A DNA stretch of 64,000 nucleotides from Labrenzia sp. OB1 (GTDB lineage: Bacteria > Pseudomonadota > Alphaproteobacteria > Rhizobiales > Stappiaceae): contig NZ_JSEP01000003.1 of NCBI RefSeq assembly GCF_001624695.1, positions 62,001 to 126,000 on the forward strand. The letters run 5' to 3'. The notes below the pieces were generated by a model. The model worked only from the letters and a program-made list of their open reading frames with translations, did no database searches and was not told the origin of the DNA. This document shows, one piece after another, positions 1-8,046 of this stretch. Position numbers and translations under genes: made by a program. Positions within the stretch are counted from its first letter, which is position 1. Each line of letters begins with the position of its first letter.

Positions 1-671
1 TCGAGGCTGAGCCTCAAAAGGTCGTTGAACTGTTCACAAGCCAGGGCTGCTCGTCCTGTCCTCCGGCCGACCATCTCGCGGAACGGCTGGTCGAAGAGGA
101 AAGCGATCTGCTGACACTCGTCATGCCGGTGGATTACTGGGACTATCTTGGCTGGAAGGACACGCTCGCAAGCCCGGTCCATTCCCAGCGCCAGCGTGCT
201 TATTCGGCCCGTCGTGGTGACCGTTCGGTCTATACTCCGCAGATGGTCATCAATGGCAACGAACACGTTGTCGGCAGCCGCGAAAGGGATGTCCGCGCCG
301 CCCTTTCCCGCACCGACCCGTTCACCGCGACCGTCGATCTGAAAATCTCCAACATGGTCGTCAAGGCCACGGTGGACGGAACACTGCCCGGGAACGCGTC
401 GATGGCGACGGTCTATTTCGTTCAGATCGAGGGTGAGGCGGAGGTTGATATCGGCCGCGGCGAAAACGCCGGCCGCAAGATCCGGTATGTCAACGTCGTC
501 CGCAATCTCCAACCCATCGGCATGTGGTCGGGTGGCGCGGAAACCTTCCGCATGCCGAAGTCCAAGCTTATGCTGAAAGGCGACGCCCGCTGCGCGATCT
601 TGATCCAGGTGGAAGACCAGGATGGACCGGGAGCCATAATCGGCGCCACGGTTATGGACTGGAAAGGCTGA
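1..671 (+). CDS. DUF1223 thioredoxin-fold protein (5' truncated by window edge)
   Basis: The reading frame is open from the first base and ends in TGA at 669-671, so the N-terminus (and any signal peptide) lies outside the window. The first visible residues contain VELFTSQGCSSCPPAD, the hallmark of the DUF1223 family, which are secreted thioredoxin-fold proteins with a CxxC-type site. A later VMPVDYWDYLGWKD stretch and a TPQMVING motif fit the same family. The function of the family is not established; a periplasmic redox role is inferred from the fold. An internal ATG at 123 would remove the cysteine motif and is therefore not the true start. Confidence 0.85.
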   Translation, partial: EAEPQKVVELFTSQGCSSCPPADHLAERLVEEESDLLTLVMPVDYWDYLGWKDTLASPVHSQRQRAYSARRGDRSVYTPQMVINGNEHVVGSRERDVRAALSRTDPFTATVDLKISNMVVKATVDGTLPGNASMATVYFVQIEGEAEVDIGRGENAGRKIRYVNVVRNLQPIGMWSGGAETFRMPKSKLMLKGDARCAILIQVEDQDGPGAIIGATVMDWKG

Positions 672-1022
672 TCTTCACGCGTGTTGCACCTGAAGATCGC
701 CAGCACGCTTTCAAATGCCATTCCCCTGCCCAGCGAATGCCGCGCATTTTCCAGGCATTCAGCTGATTTCGCGGGAATAATGGCGCCATGTGCCTTGTAA
801 CCCGCCCAAAAACTGCTACCCCTTGCCCCGGTTTGATCGTCTCATCAGATCGTCAGACCCTTGGCCGGAACCGGCTGAAGGTCTGAAAAGTTGATTTGTT
901 GAAAGTGTTGAGGCTTCTGTCGGCGTTGCATTGAACGCAGGACATGATGGAGCAGCTGGAGTTCGATCGGCATATCCGCTCTCACGCGTGTTGTTCGGAG
1001 CGGATTGACCCGGGGGTATGAC
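672..1022. other. Intergenic region with one copy of a repeat element
   Basis: There is no convincing gene here; short ORFs on both strands lack family features and ribosome sites. The stretch at 885-942 resembles a segment near 49.4 kb (see repeat entries). The region must contain the promoter of the cation transporter that starts at 1023. Confidence 0.6.
885..942 (+). repeat. Intergenic repeat, copy A
   Basis: The segment starts GAAAAGTTGAT, continues with AAAGTGT about 17 bases in, and ends TTGAACGCAGGA. The same three blocks occur in the same order and at nearly the same spacing at 49393-49452 (46 versus 48 bases from the start of the first block to the last block). Here it lies upstream of the cation transporter gene. 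It could be a regulator site or a short interspersed repeat. Confidence 0.5.
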
Positions 1023-1916
1023 ATGGACCTGAAGCGCAGGCTACGGATTGCCTTTTCAAGCATAGTGATCGGCATCGTCGTGCTCGGCCTCAAATTCGCC
1101 GCCTATTGGCTGACCGGATCTGTCGCCCTGTTTTCCGACGCCCTGGAAACCACCGTCAATATCGCGGCCTCGATCGCAACCCTGGCAGCCGTCTGGTTCG
1201 CGGCCAAACCCGCCGACAGCAATCATCCCTACGGTCATGACAAGGCCGAATACTTCGCGGCCGTTCTGGTCGGGGTGATGATCGTCCTGGCAGCGATTTC
1301 CATTTTCTATGCGTCCTGGATCGGCTTCACCAGAGGCCACAGTCCGCATTATTCCCCGTTGGGGATCGCCATGAACCTGAGCGCCGCGATCATCAATGCG
1401 CTCTGGGCGCGCTATCTGATCCACTACGGCAGCAAGACACGGTCACCGGCGCTGCTGGCGGACGGCAGACATCTGATGGCGGACGTCATAACGTCGGCCG
1501 GTGTGCTGACCGGCGTCGTTCTTGTGCTGATCACGGGCTGGAGGATCCTCGATCCTGCCCTCGCAGCTCTCGTCGGCTTCGCCGTGCTCTGGTCCGGCTG
1601 GGGACTGGTCAAGGAGTCTGTCGGAGGCCTCATGGACGAAGCCGCCTCAGCCGACGTCCTCGACAAGATCCGCCTGCAGATTTCCGAACATGGCGAGGGC
1701 GCCCTGGAAGCCCATGACCTTCGGTCCCGAATTGCCGGCAAGTCGACCTTCGTCGATTTTCACCTGGTCGTTCCCGGAGAAATGTCGGTTGAAGCCGCTC
1801 ACGATATCTGCGACAGGATCGAGGTCGCCATCGCGGAAGACGTTCCGGGCGCCCGTGTCACCATTCATGTGGAGCCCGAACACAAGGCGAAACATTCCGG
1901 TATTGTGGTTCTCTAG
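1023..1916 (+). CDS. Cation diffusion facilitator (CDF) family transporter
   Basis: Predicted inner-membrane divalent cation/proton antiporter of 297 residues. Visible family features are a SDALETTVN motif in the second membrane helix (around residues 38-46), HPYGHDKAEYF after it (68-78), and the metal-site pattern HLMAD (150-154) in the fifth helix, followed by a soluble C-terminal domain rich in Asp/His. About six membrane helices are apparent. The TTG-initiated longer version (1005) is less likely than ATG at 1023, which has a GGGGG ribosome site just upstream. Metal specificity (Zn, Fe, Mn, Co) cannot be read from this sequence. Confidence 0.9.
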   Translation: MDLKRRLRIAFSSIVIGIVVLGLKFAAYWLTGSVALFSDALETTVNIAASIATLAAVWFAAKPADSNHPYGHDKAEYFAAVLVGVMIVLAAISIFYASWIGFTRGHSPHYSPLGIAMNLSAAIINALWARYLIHYGSKTRSPALLADGRHLMADVITSAGVLTGVVLVLITGWRILDPALAALVGFAVLWSGWGLVKESVGGLMDEAASADVLDKIRLQISEHGEGALEAHDLRSRIAGKSTFVDFHLVVPGEMSVEAAHDICDRIEVAIAEDVPGARVTIHVEPEHKAKHSGIVVL

Positions 1917-1919
1917 GCG

Positions 1920-1951
1920 TGGTTTCCAATGAGGCTGTTCATTGGAAACCA
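1920..1951. terminator. Long perfect hairpin after the CDF gene
   Basis: A 13-bp perfect inverted repeat, TGGTTTCCAATGA with its complement, surrounds the loop GGCTGT directly after the CDF stop codon. No T-run follows on the plus strand, so termination is likely but not certain. The left arm together with the stop codon also matches 15812-15841 (27 of 30 bases from 1912), which is the end of an alpha/beta hydrolase gene on the minus strand. Confidence 0.55.
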
Positions 1952-1996
1952 CATTTGGCCCGCAAGACCGAATTCTTGAAACAGGACGATCCCAAG

Positions 1997-2824
1997 ATGC
2001 CTTCCTGGCGGCGGTTTCACGCCCAGCTTGCCGATCACATCATTCTGATCGTCGGATCGCTCTTCATGGCGATGCCGGTCTATTCCCTGTTCGCCGCGAC
2101 AACCCACGGGGCCGGTGTCCCCATGATGCCGAGGCTGGACATGGGAGGAAACGCGCTCGAAAACTACGGCCGTTTTCTGACCTCGGACTATGGCTTCTCC
2201 GGCGAGGTGACGGCGCTCACCATGCTGTGGAATTCCTTCCTGCTCGGCGCGGGATTCGCCTCGCTGAAACTGGTCCTCTCGCTCATCACCGCCTATGCGC
2301 TGATCTACTTCCGCGTCAGATTCGCAAGTCTTGTCTTCGCCATTCTTCTGCTCACGCTCCTGCTGCCGCTGGAGTCCCGCTTTCTGCCCACATATGAAGT
2401 GGTTGCGGGCCTTGGCATGGTGAATACGCGCGCCGGGCTCATATTTCCGCTTGTCGCCTCCGGGCTTGGAACGCTGTTCTTTCGCCAATTCCTGCTGACA
2501 GTGCCGGACACACTGATGGAATCCGCACGCCTCGACGGGGCCGGCCCCTTCAGGTTCTTCAGGGACATTCTGCTGCCGATTTCCCTGCCGACTGCCGGAG
2601 CGCTGTTCCTGGTATTGTTCGTCACCGGCTGGAACCAGTATCTGTGGCCCGTCATCGTGACATCCGAGGAGAGTGCCTACACGCTGGTCCGAGGCATGCA
2701 GTTCTTCGGCCGCGCCAGCCCGCACGGATTGATGCTCGCGGTTCTGGCGGTGCTCCCGCCGGCCCTGCTTGTCATCTTGTTTCAAAGACAGGTTGTTAAA
2801 GGTCTGTTCGACGGCTCACACTAG
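1997..2824 (+). CDS. UgpE/MalG-type ABC transporter permease, apparently orphan
   Basis: Integral membrane permease of 275 residues of the carbohydrate-uptake (MalG) type, closest in appearance to UgpE of the sn-glycerol-3-phosphate importer. It has about six membrane helices and the conserved cytoplasmic EAA loop (ESARLDGAGPFRFF) that docks the ATPase. A GTG at 1919 would add 26 residues inside the hairpin; ATG at 1997 gives a start like that of the family (short basic N-terminus then a helix) and has AGGA upstream. The partner permease, binding protein and ATPase expected for this importer are not in the window. The gene sits directly after an unrelated cation transporter, which suggests relocation or loss of the rest of an operon. 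Confidence 0.8.
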   Translation: MPSWRRFHAQLADHIILIVGSLFMAMPVYSLFAATTHGAGVPMMPRLDMGGNALENYGRFLTSDYGFSGEVTALTMLWNSFLLGAGFASLKLVLSLITAYALIYFRVRFASLVFAILLLTLLLPLESRFLPTYEVVAGLGMVNTRAGLIFPLVASGLGTLFFRQFLLTVPDTLMESARLDGAGPFRFFRDILLPISLPTAGALFLVLFVTGWNQYLWPVIVTSEESAYTLVRGMQFFGRASPHGLMLAVLAVLPPALLVILFQRQVVKGLFDGSH

Positions 2825-2840
2825 GTACCGACCCATACAA
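2822..2840. repeat. Short intergenic repeat, variant of the AGGGTACGGACCC family
   Basis: The sequence TAGGTACCGACCCATACAA lies between the permease and the HAD gene. It is a divergent relative of 7396-7412 and 15119-15135, which share AGGGTACGGACCC[G/A]TAA. Confidence 0.35.
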
Positions 2841-2850
2841 TGAGGATGAC

Positions 2851-3534
2851 ATGGCATTTGAGGCGATCCTTTTCGATTGCGACGGCGTTCTGGTCGATTC
2901 CGAAAAGATCTATGTGGAAGTGGAACGCGAGCATCTGGCCAGGATCGGTCTTCATTACGACCTGAATGTCTATATGGACCGCTTCCAGGGCCTCGGTGGC
3001 GCGGACTTCTGGGCCGCTTTGCAAAGCGATCATCAGGCACTCGGCAAGGGTCCCCTGCCGGAGACCTTTGGTCCGGATCTTGACGCAGCCACCTTGGCGC
3101 GGATCGACGCCGAACTCACCGACATAGCCGGCATCAAGGAACTGCTGGAGGCACACAGGGGAGCACGTGCGGTCGCGTCCTCGTCCCGCCTGCAGCGGCT
3201 GCACCACAAGCTGCGCCACACCGGTCTTCACGCCTATTTCGAGCCGCACATCTATTCAGGCGAACAGGTTGAGAACGGCAAACCGGCGCCGGATCTCTTT
3301 CTCTTCGCTGCCGGCAAGCTGGGTGTGCAGCCGGCGTCGACGCTTGTCATCGAAGACAGCGCCAACGGGGTCAAGGCCGGGCTGGCTGCCGGCATGACCG
3401 TCTGGGGGTTTGTCGGCGGCGGTCACAGCCATGACGGCCATGCAGGACAGCTTTCGGCCGCAGGGGCTCACAGGGTTGTCGACAGCCATGACGATCTGGC
3501 GGCCATGCTGTCGGACGCAGGACCGGTGGCTTGA
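2851..3534 (+). CDS. HAD-superfamily phosphatase, beta-phosphoglucomutase/phosphoglycolate phosphatase-like
   Basis: Cytosolic 227-residue HAD hydrolase. Motif I is DCDGVLVDSE (nucleophile and acid/base Asp) near the N-terminus, motif II is ASSS, the motif III lysine is in NGKPAPD, and motif IV is EDSANGV, a typical order with an alpha-helical cap after motif I. The C-terminus carries an unusual His/Gly-rich stretch (GGGHSHDGH). It lies 26 bp after the UgpE-like permease on the same strand and may be co-transcribed. A sugar or glycerol phosphate substrate is plausible from context but not shown. Confidence 0.85.
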   Translation: MAFEAILFDCDGVLVDSEKIYVEVEREHLARIGLHYDLNVYMDRFQGLGGADFWAALQSDHQALGKGPLPETFGPDLDAATLARIDAELTDIAGIKELLEAHRGARAVASSSRLQRLHHKLRHTGLHAYFEPHIYSGEQVENGKPAPDLFLFAAGKLGVQPASTLVIEDSANGVKAGLAAGMTVWGFVGGGHSHDGHAGQLSAAGAHRVVDSHDDLAAMLSDAGPVA

Positions 3535-3568
3535 AGCAGACGGCAGTCTGCCAATCCCCTCCGTCCCT

Positions 3569-3622
3569 GCCTTGAGCCGGGGCCTTCAGAGACGGTGGCA
3601 GGTCCCGGCCCAAGGCCGGGAC
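3569..3622. repeat. GC-rich palindromic intergenic sequence
   Basis: A 9-bp perfect stem, GTCCCGGCC paired across the loop CAA (3602-3622), is preceded by a related motif CTTGAGCCGGGGCC. It lies between the HAD gene and the convergent amt gene. It has the look of a dispersed palindromic repeat or a bidirectional terminator without a T-run. Confidence 0.4.
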
Positions 3623-3679
3623 AGCGCCGCGTGAGTTTGACGCTGCATCAACCGCAAACCGGACCCTGCCTCCGGGCTT

Positions 3680-4900
3680 TTACCTGCCCAGATCGCTTTC
3701 GGGATTTGCGCTGATCTTGTGAATGGAGAGATCGGCACCAAGATGCTCTTCTTCCGCCGTCAGCCGCAGACCCGTTACAACTTTCAGAACACCATAGACG
3801 GCAAAGCCGGCGCCAAGCGCATAAACCGCACCGATGAGTGTGCCCGCGATCTGCGCCAGCGGCGACACGCCACCGAGGCCGCCCAACGCCTCCAGCCCGA
3901 AGAAACCGGCGGCAATTCCGCCCCAGGCACCGCAGATGCCGTGCAGCGGCCAGACACCGAGCACATCATCGACTTTCAGCTTGTTCTGGCAGATCTCGAA
4001 GCCGATCACGAAGATACCGCCTGCGATACCGCCAACAATCAGACAGCCCGCGGGATGCATGATGTCTGACCCGGCGCAGACCGCGACGAGGCCGGCCAGC
4101 GCACCGTTATGGACAAACCCCGGATCGTTCTTCCCGACCACGAGCGCGGCCAGGATGCCGCCTGCCATGGCCATCAGCGAGTTGATCGCGACGAGGCCGG
4201 AAGCTCCCTCCAGCGACCCGGCCGTCATTACGTTGAAGCCGAACCAGCCCACACACAGCATCCAGGATCCCATGGCGAGCCAGGGCAGCGACGACGGCGG
4301 AATGCCGACCGGTCGACCGTTGCGGTCGTAGCGGCCGATACGCGGGCCGAGAAGCAGCACGGCCGCCAACGCGATCCAGCCTCCGACGGCATGGACCACC
4401 ACAGACCCCGCGAAATCGTGGAAGGGCGCGCCGAAGGAGGCTTCGATCCAGGCCTGGATGCCGAAATTGCCGTTCCAGACAACGCCTTCGAAAAGCGGAT
4501 AGACAATGCCGACAAGCACGACGGTCGCAAGACATTGCGGCCAGAATTTCATTCGCTCGGCGATACCGCCTGAGATGATCGCCGGAATGGCGGCTGCGAA
4601 AGTGGTCAGAAAGAAGAACTTGACCAGCGTCAGGCCCTGCAGCTCGAACCCCTCTCCGCCGCCGGACAAGGCCGCGGCATTCACCAGGAAGGTCGTGCCA
4701 TAGGCAACCGCATAGCCGACGAAGAAATAGGTGACGGTCGACAATGCGAAGTCAACGAGAATTTTAACCAGAGCGTTGACTTGGTTCTTTTGCCGCACGG
4801 TCCCCACTTCGAGAAACGCGAACCCTCCATGCATGGCAAAAACGAGGATTGCCCCGACCAGAACAAAAAAGACGTCCCCACCAACCCCTGCTGCACTCAT
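3680..4900 (-). CDS. Ammonium transporter (Amt family), second copy
   Basis: Inner-membrane ammonium channel of 406 residues with about eleven helices. The pore histidines are visible in SVVVHAVGGW and WPLHGICGAWGG, and the extracellular and mid-membrane motifs (FMHGGFAFLEVG-like start, DFAGS) are present. ATG at 4900 is preferred over a TTG at 4921 because it follows a GGGGGTCGG ribosome site and gives the usual short N-terminus. It is separate from the glnK-amtB operon and has its own sigma-54-like site at 4958-4973, so it is probably induced on nitrogen limitation as well. Confidence 0.92.
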   Translation of the reverse strand: MSAAGVGGDVFFVLVGAILVFAMHGGFAFLEVGTVRQKNQVNALVKILVDFALSTVTYFFVGYAVAYGTTFLVNAAALSGGGEGFELQGLTLVKFFFLTTFAAAIPAIISGGIAERMKFWPQCLATVVLVGIVYPLFEGVVWNGNFGIQAWIEASFGAPFHDFAGSVVVHAVGGWIALAAVLLLGPRIGRYDRNGRPVGIPPSSLPWLAMGSWMLCVGWFGFNVMTAGSLEGASGLVAINSLMAMAGGILAALVVGKNDPGFVHNGALAGLVAVCAGSDIMHPAGCLIVGGIAGGIFVIGFEICQNKLKVDDVLGVWPLHGICGAWGGIAAGFFGLEALGGLGGVSPLAQIAGTLIGAVYALGAGFAVYGVLKVVTGLRLTAEEEHLGADLSIHKISANPESDLGR

Positions 4901-5220
4901 TTCCGACCCCCGATTAGGCAAATTGCCGCTTGTTTATGCTTTTGGAGCCACAAGCTATACAAACCGCATGCCAATCGGGCAGAAGACTAGAAAATACGCA
5001 GTAATCAGCCGATCTATTGAGCATGTTCGAAAAGATGCTGCGTTTCGGCATGCCTAATTCTGCTTATTCGATAATCAATTGCCTAATTTTTAGGTCCATC
5101 TAATCACCTTGAGCGAAATCGATTGAATGTCGCTGGATCTTTTCGGAGCTGTCCGAAGATCCAGGGTATCCGTCCAGATGCAGAACGTCCGGGACGCTCC
5201 ATCCGAAGAGAGCGTCAGGC
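4901..5220. other. Intergenic region upstream of the second amt
   Basis: No gene is seen. The region is AT-richer than its neighbours and holds a sigma-54-like promoter (4958-4973) reading towards the second amt. The next supported element is the terminator of the first amtB. Confidence 0.6.
4958..4973 (-). promoter_or_regulatory. Sigma-54-like promoter for second amt
   Basis: On the minus strand the sequence reads TGGCATGCGGTTTGTA. It matches the -24 TGGCA block; the -12 block is TTTGTA, with GT instead of GC, at the correct 10-base spacing after GG. It lies 58 bp from the start codon. Nitrogen regulation of amt genes by NtrC and sigma-54 is established in proteobacteria; its use here is inference. 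Confidence 0.5.
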
Positions 5221-5250
5221 AAAAAAAAGCCCGGAGCGAACTCCGGGCTT
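5221..5250 (-). terminator. Rho-independent terminator of the glnK-amtB operon
   Basis: On the minus strand a 10-bp perfect stem (AAGCCCGGAG with its complement, loop TTCG) is followed by a run of eight T. It lies about 60 bp after the amtB stop codon. Confidence 0.88.
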
Positions 5251-5308
5251 CCAAGTTTGCGGTCTGAGCCAAAAGACCGCCTGGGAGATATTAGGTCAGC
5301 GCATCTTG

Positions 5309-6637
5309 TTAGAGGCGCTGGGACCCCATGCCGAATTCCGGATAGGCTTCCACGCCGACTTCGACCTTGTCGAGCCCGAGCGCTTCTTCTTCTTCCGAGA
5401 CCCGGATACCCATGGTGGCTTTCAGGATGAACCAGACGATTGCCGAAGCGACCAGCGTGAACACGCCGTAGGCAACGATACCGGTGATCTGAACGCCCCA
5501 GGAGGCATCGGCGTTGGAGAGCGGCACGATCAGCGTGCCCCAGATACCTGCGAGCAGGTGAACCGGGATGGCGCCGACCACGTCGTCGATCTTCAGCTTG
5601 TCGAGCATCGGCACGGCGAAGACGACGATCGCACCACCGACAGCACCGATGAACACGGTCTGCCAGACACTCGGAGCCAGAGGCTCGGCGGTGATGGAAA
5701 CAAGACCGGCAAGAGCGCCGTTCAGAGCCATCGTCACGTCAACCTTCTTGTAAAGGATCTGGGTGAGGATGACCGCCGCGACCACACCGGCGGCAGCCGC
5801 CATGTTGGTGTTGGCGAAGATGCGGGAGACGTCGGAGACATCGCTGATGGTGCCCATCGCGAGCTGCGACGCGCCGTTAAAGCCGAACCATCCGAGCCAC
5901 AGGATGAAGGTACCCAAGGTCGCAAGCGGCATGGAGGAACCCGGGAACGGGTGAACCGATCCATCGGCTCCGTATTTGCCTTTACGGGCACCCAGGATGA
6001 TCGCACCGGCAAGAGCGGCCCAGCCACCGACGGAGTGAACCAGCGTAGAACCGGCGAAGTCGGAGAAGCCCATTTCATAGAGCCAGCCCGTGCCCCACTG
6101 CCAGGAACCGGCGATCGGGTAGATGAAACCGGTCAGAACGACCGTGAACACCAGGAACGGCCAAAGCTTGATACGCTCGGCCAGGGTGCCGGAGACGATC
6201 GACGCGGTCGTGGCGCAGAACACCATCTGGAAGAACCAGTCGGACGCCGTGGAATAACCGGTGTCGAGTGCATCGCCACCGACAGCGTCGAAGGCATAAG
6301 GACCGAAGGAGCCCATGAACCCGCCGTCAACACCAGTGTACATGAGGTTGTACCCGGTAATCCAGTACATCAGGCCTGCAATGGAGTAGAGCGTGATGTT
6401 CTTCAGGCACTGCATCGAGACGTTCTTGGAGCGGACCAGACCGGCTTCCAGCATCGCAAAGCCGGCAGCCATCCACATCACGAGGAAACCACCGATCAGG
6501 AACAGCAGCGTGTTCAGGATATAAGCGACCTCAGGGGACACGGCCGGAATGGCAGCAGCGTCCTGGGCGAGGGCCGGCACTGCCGAGAGACTCAGCAAGG
6601 CCAGCGACGTCGCGCCCTTAGCGACAAGTTTTTTCAT
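5309..6637 (-). CDS. amtB: Ammonium transporter AmtB with signal peptide
   Basis: Ammonium channel of 442 residues. It starts with a cleavable-type signal peptide (MKKLVAKG..., cleavage expected after ALAQ), as is usual for proteobacterial AmtB, followed by eleven membrane helices. The twin pore histidines are in STLVHSVGGW and IPVHLLAGIWGT, and the C-terminal GLDKVEVGVEAYPEF tail is the part that contacts GlnK. The start has AAGGAAAC upstream. It is the second gene of the glnK-amtB operon (21 bp gap) and ends before a strong terminator. Confidence 0.95.
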   Translation of the reverse strand: MKKLVAKGATSLALLSLSAVPALAQDAAAIPAVSPEVAYILNTLLFLIGGFLVMWMAAGFAMLEAGLVRSKNVSMQCLKNITLYSIAGLMYWITGYNLMYTGVDGGFMGSFGPYAFDAVGGDALDTGYSTASDWFFQMVFCATTASIVSGTLAERIKLWPFLVFTVVLTGFIYPIAGSWQWGTGWLYEMGFSDFAGSTLVHSVGGWAALAGAIILGARKGKYGADGSVHPFPGSSMPLATLGTFILWLGWFGFNGASQLAMGTISDVSDVSRIFANTNMAAAAGVVAAVILTQILYKKVDVTMALNGALAGLVSITAEPLAPSVWQTVFIGAVGGAIVVFAVPMLDKLKIDDVVGAIPVHLLAGIWGTLIVPLSNADASWGVQITGIVAYGVFTLVASAIVWFILKATMGIRVSEEEEALGLDKVEVGVEAYPEFGMGSQRL

Positions 6638-6658
6638 GATACGTTTCCTTACCTAAAA

Positions 6659-7018
<360 letters not shown>

Positions 7019-7155
7019 TTAGCGCCCCTTCCCATCGAAGAAGCTCCGCCGACCGGTCCGGAAATCGCGCCTGTTTCACATCCCCTCTGGAAGGATCTTC
7101 TCAGGTCTTTGCGTGCGCCACGTTGCGTGGCCCGGACCAGTGTCGGCCATTGCTA

Positions 7156-7171
7156 ATCAAGGACCGTGCCA
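7156..7171 (-). promoter_or_regulatory. Sigma-54 promoter of glnK-amtB
   Basis: The minus strand reads TGGCACGGTCCTTGAT. The -24 element TGGCACG is perfect, and the -12 element TTGAT has GA instead of GC with the correct 10-base spacing after GG. The start site would be near 7145, leaving an untranslated leader of about 150 bases. Confidence 0.65.
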
Positions 7172-7211
7172 ACTTGCGAATTACGGGGATTTTTCCGCAG
7201 AATTCCGCGCG

Positions 7212-7225
7212 TTAACAGCTGTTAA
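7212..7225. promoter_or_regulatory. Perfect palindrome upstream of the glnK promoter
   Basis: TTAACAGCTGTTAA is a perfect 14-bp palindrome, a possible dimeric activator or repressor site. It does not match the NtrC consensus. Confidence 0.35.
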
Positions 7226-7339
7226 GGAATGGAGGAAGGAAAGGGCAGAAACTCAAATGGCCACTTTTAAGGCAGAATTTTTGCCTAAGTAATAATCAGA
7301 CAAAGTGCTTCAGGTTAAAAATTGAGCAGAAGAATCACA

Positions 7340-7373
7340 TTCGGCCTACCGCATAAAAATGCGGCAGACCGAA
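7340..7373 (-). terminator. Hairpin after the DUF924 gene
   Basis: The nested inverted repeat TTCGG ... CCGCAT-AAAA-ATGCGG ... CCGAA lies about 50 bp after the stop codon of the minus-strand DUF924 gene. There is only a short T-rich stretch further on, so termination is probable rather than certain. Confidence 0.45.
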
Positions 7374-7395
7374 CGTGCAAATCATCGAACCAACT

Positions 7396-7412
7396 AGGGT
7401 ACGGACCCGTAA
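7396..7412. repeat. Short intergenic repeat AGGGTACGGACCC
   Basis: AGGGTACGGACCCGTAA lies just past the end of the DUF924 gene. The same 17-mer with one change is at 15119-15135. Confidence 0.45.
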
Positions 7413-7422
7413 AATGGTACTT

Positions 7423-7974
7423 TCAGGCGGAAAACCCGCCGTCTTCCATATAGGCCTGCTCTTTCGACGTTGTGTCCCGCCCGAGTGAACTGTTGCGGTG
7501 GGGAAAGCGGCCGAACCGCCGGATGACATCCATGTGGAGAAGCGCGTAGTAATACAGGTCCTTGTCACCAAGCACCCGAAACAGATCCACGGACCGTTCC
7601 TGATGCGCAATGTCCTCCGAATGTTCGAAAGGCAGATAGAAAAATCCGCGAACAGTTTTCGGAAAGGCACGATCGAACCCGCTCGCAAGCGCTTGCTCGG
7701 CGACGCTCAGGGCCTTCGCATCCGCCTTGAAGGCGTCTGCCGTTCCCCGGAACACGTTTCTGGGCATCTGGTCCAGCAACAGAAGAAGCGCGAGCGATCC
7801 GTCCGCAGTCTCCATCCACGGATCCAGACCGCCTGAAAGCGCTCCTTCGATTGCCGGCAGGAACCCCTCCCGGCACTCACGGTCGAACTCTTTGTCGCTT
7901 GCGAACCATTTTCCGGGGCCGGCCTGCCACCAGAAATCGAGCACATCCAGCGGCGTAATCTGCTGATCGGTCAT
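7423..7974 (-). CDS. DUF924 family protein
   Basis: 183-residue cytosolic protein. The VLDFWWQAGPGKWF start, the LLLLDQMPRNVFRGTADAF block, YLPFEHSED and a closing GRFPHRNSSLGR motif are the conserved features of DUF924, an all-helical TPR-like family of unknown function common in proteobacteria. ATG at 7974 (MTDQQ) is preferred to the longer start at 8013, which adds a non-conserved basic leader. It appears to be a single-gene unit. Confidence 0.88.
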   Translation of the reverse strand: MTDQQITPLDVLDFWWQAGPGKWFASDKEFDRECREGFLPAIEGALSGGLDPWMETADGSLALLLLLDQMPRNVFRGTADAFKADAKALSVAEQALASGFDRAFPKTVRGFFYLPFEHSEDIAHQERSVDLFRVLGDKDLYYYALLHMDVIRRFGRFPHRNSSLGRDTTSKEQAYMEDGGFSA

Positions 7975-8046
7975 GAGAAGTCTTTCGCGGTTGCGTTGAA
8001 ACCAGCCGCCCAAAGCGGCAATCCATCGGTCGGTTATAGCAAACCG

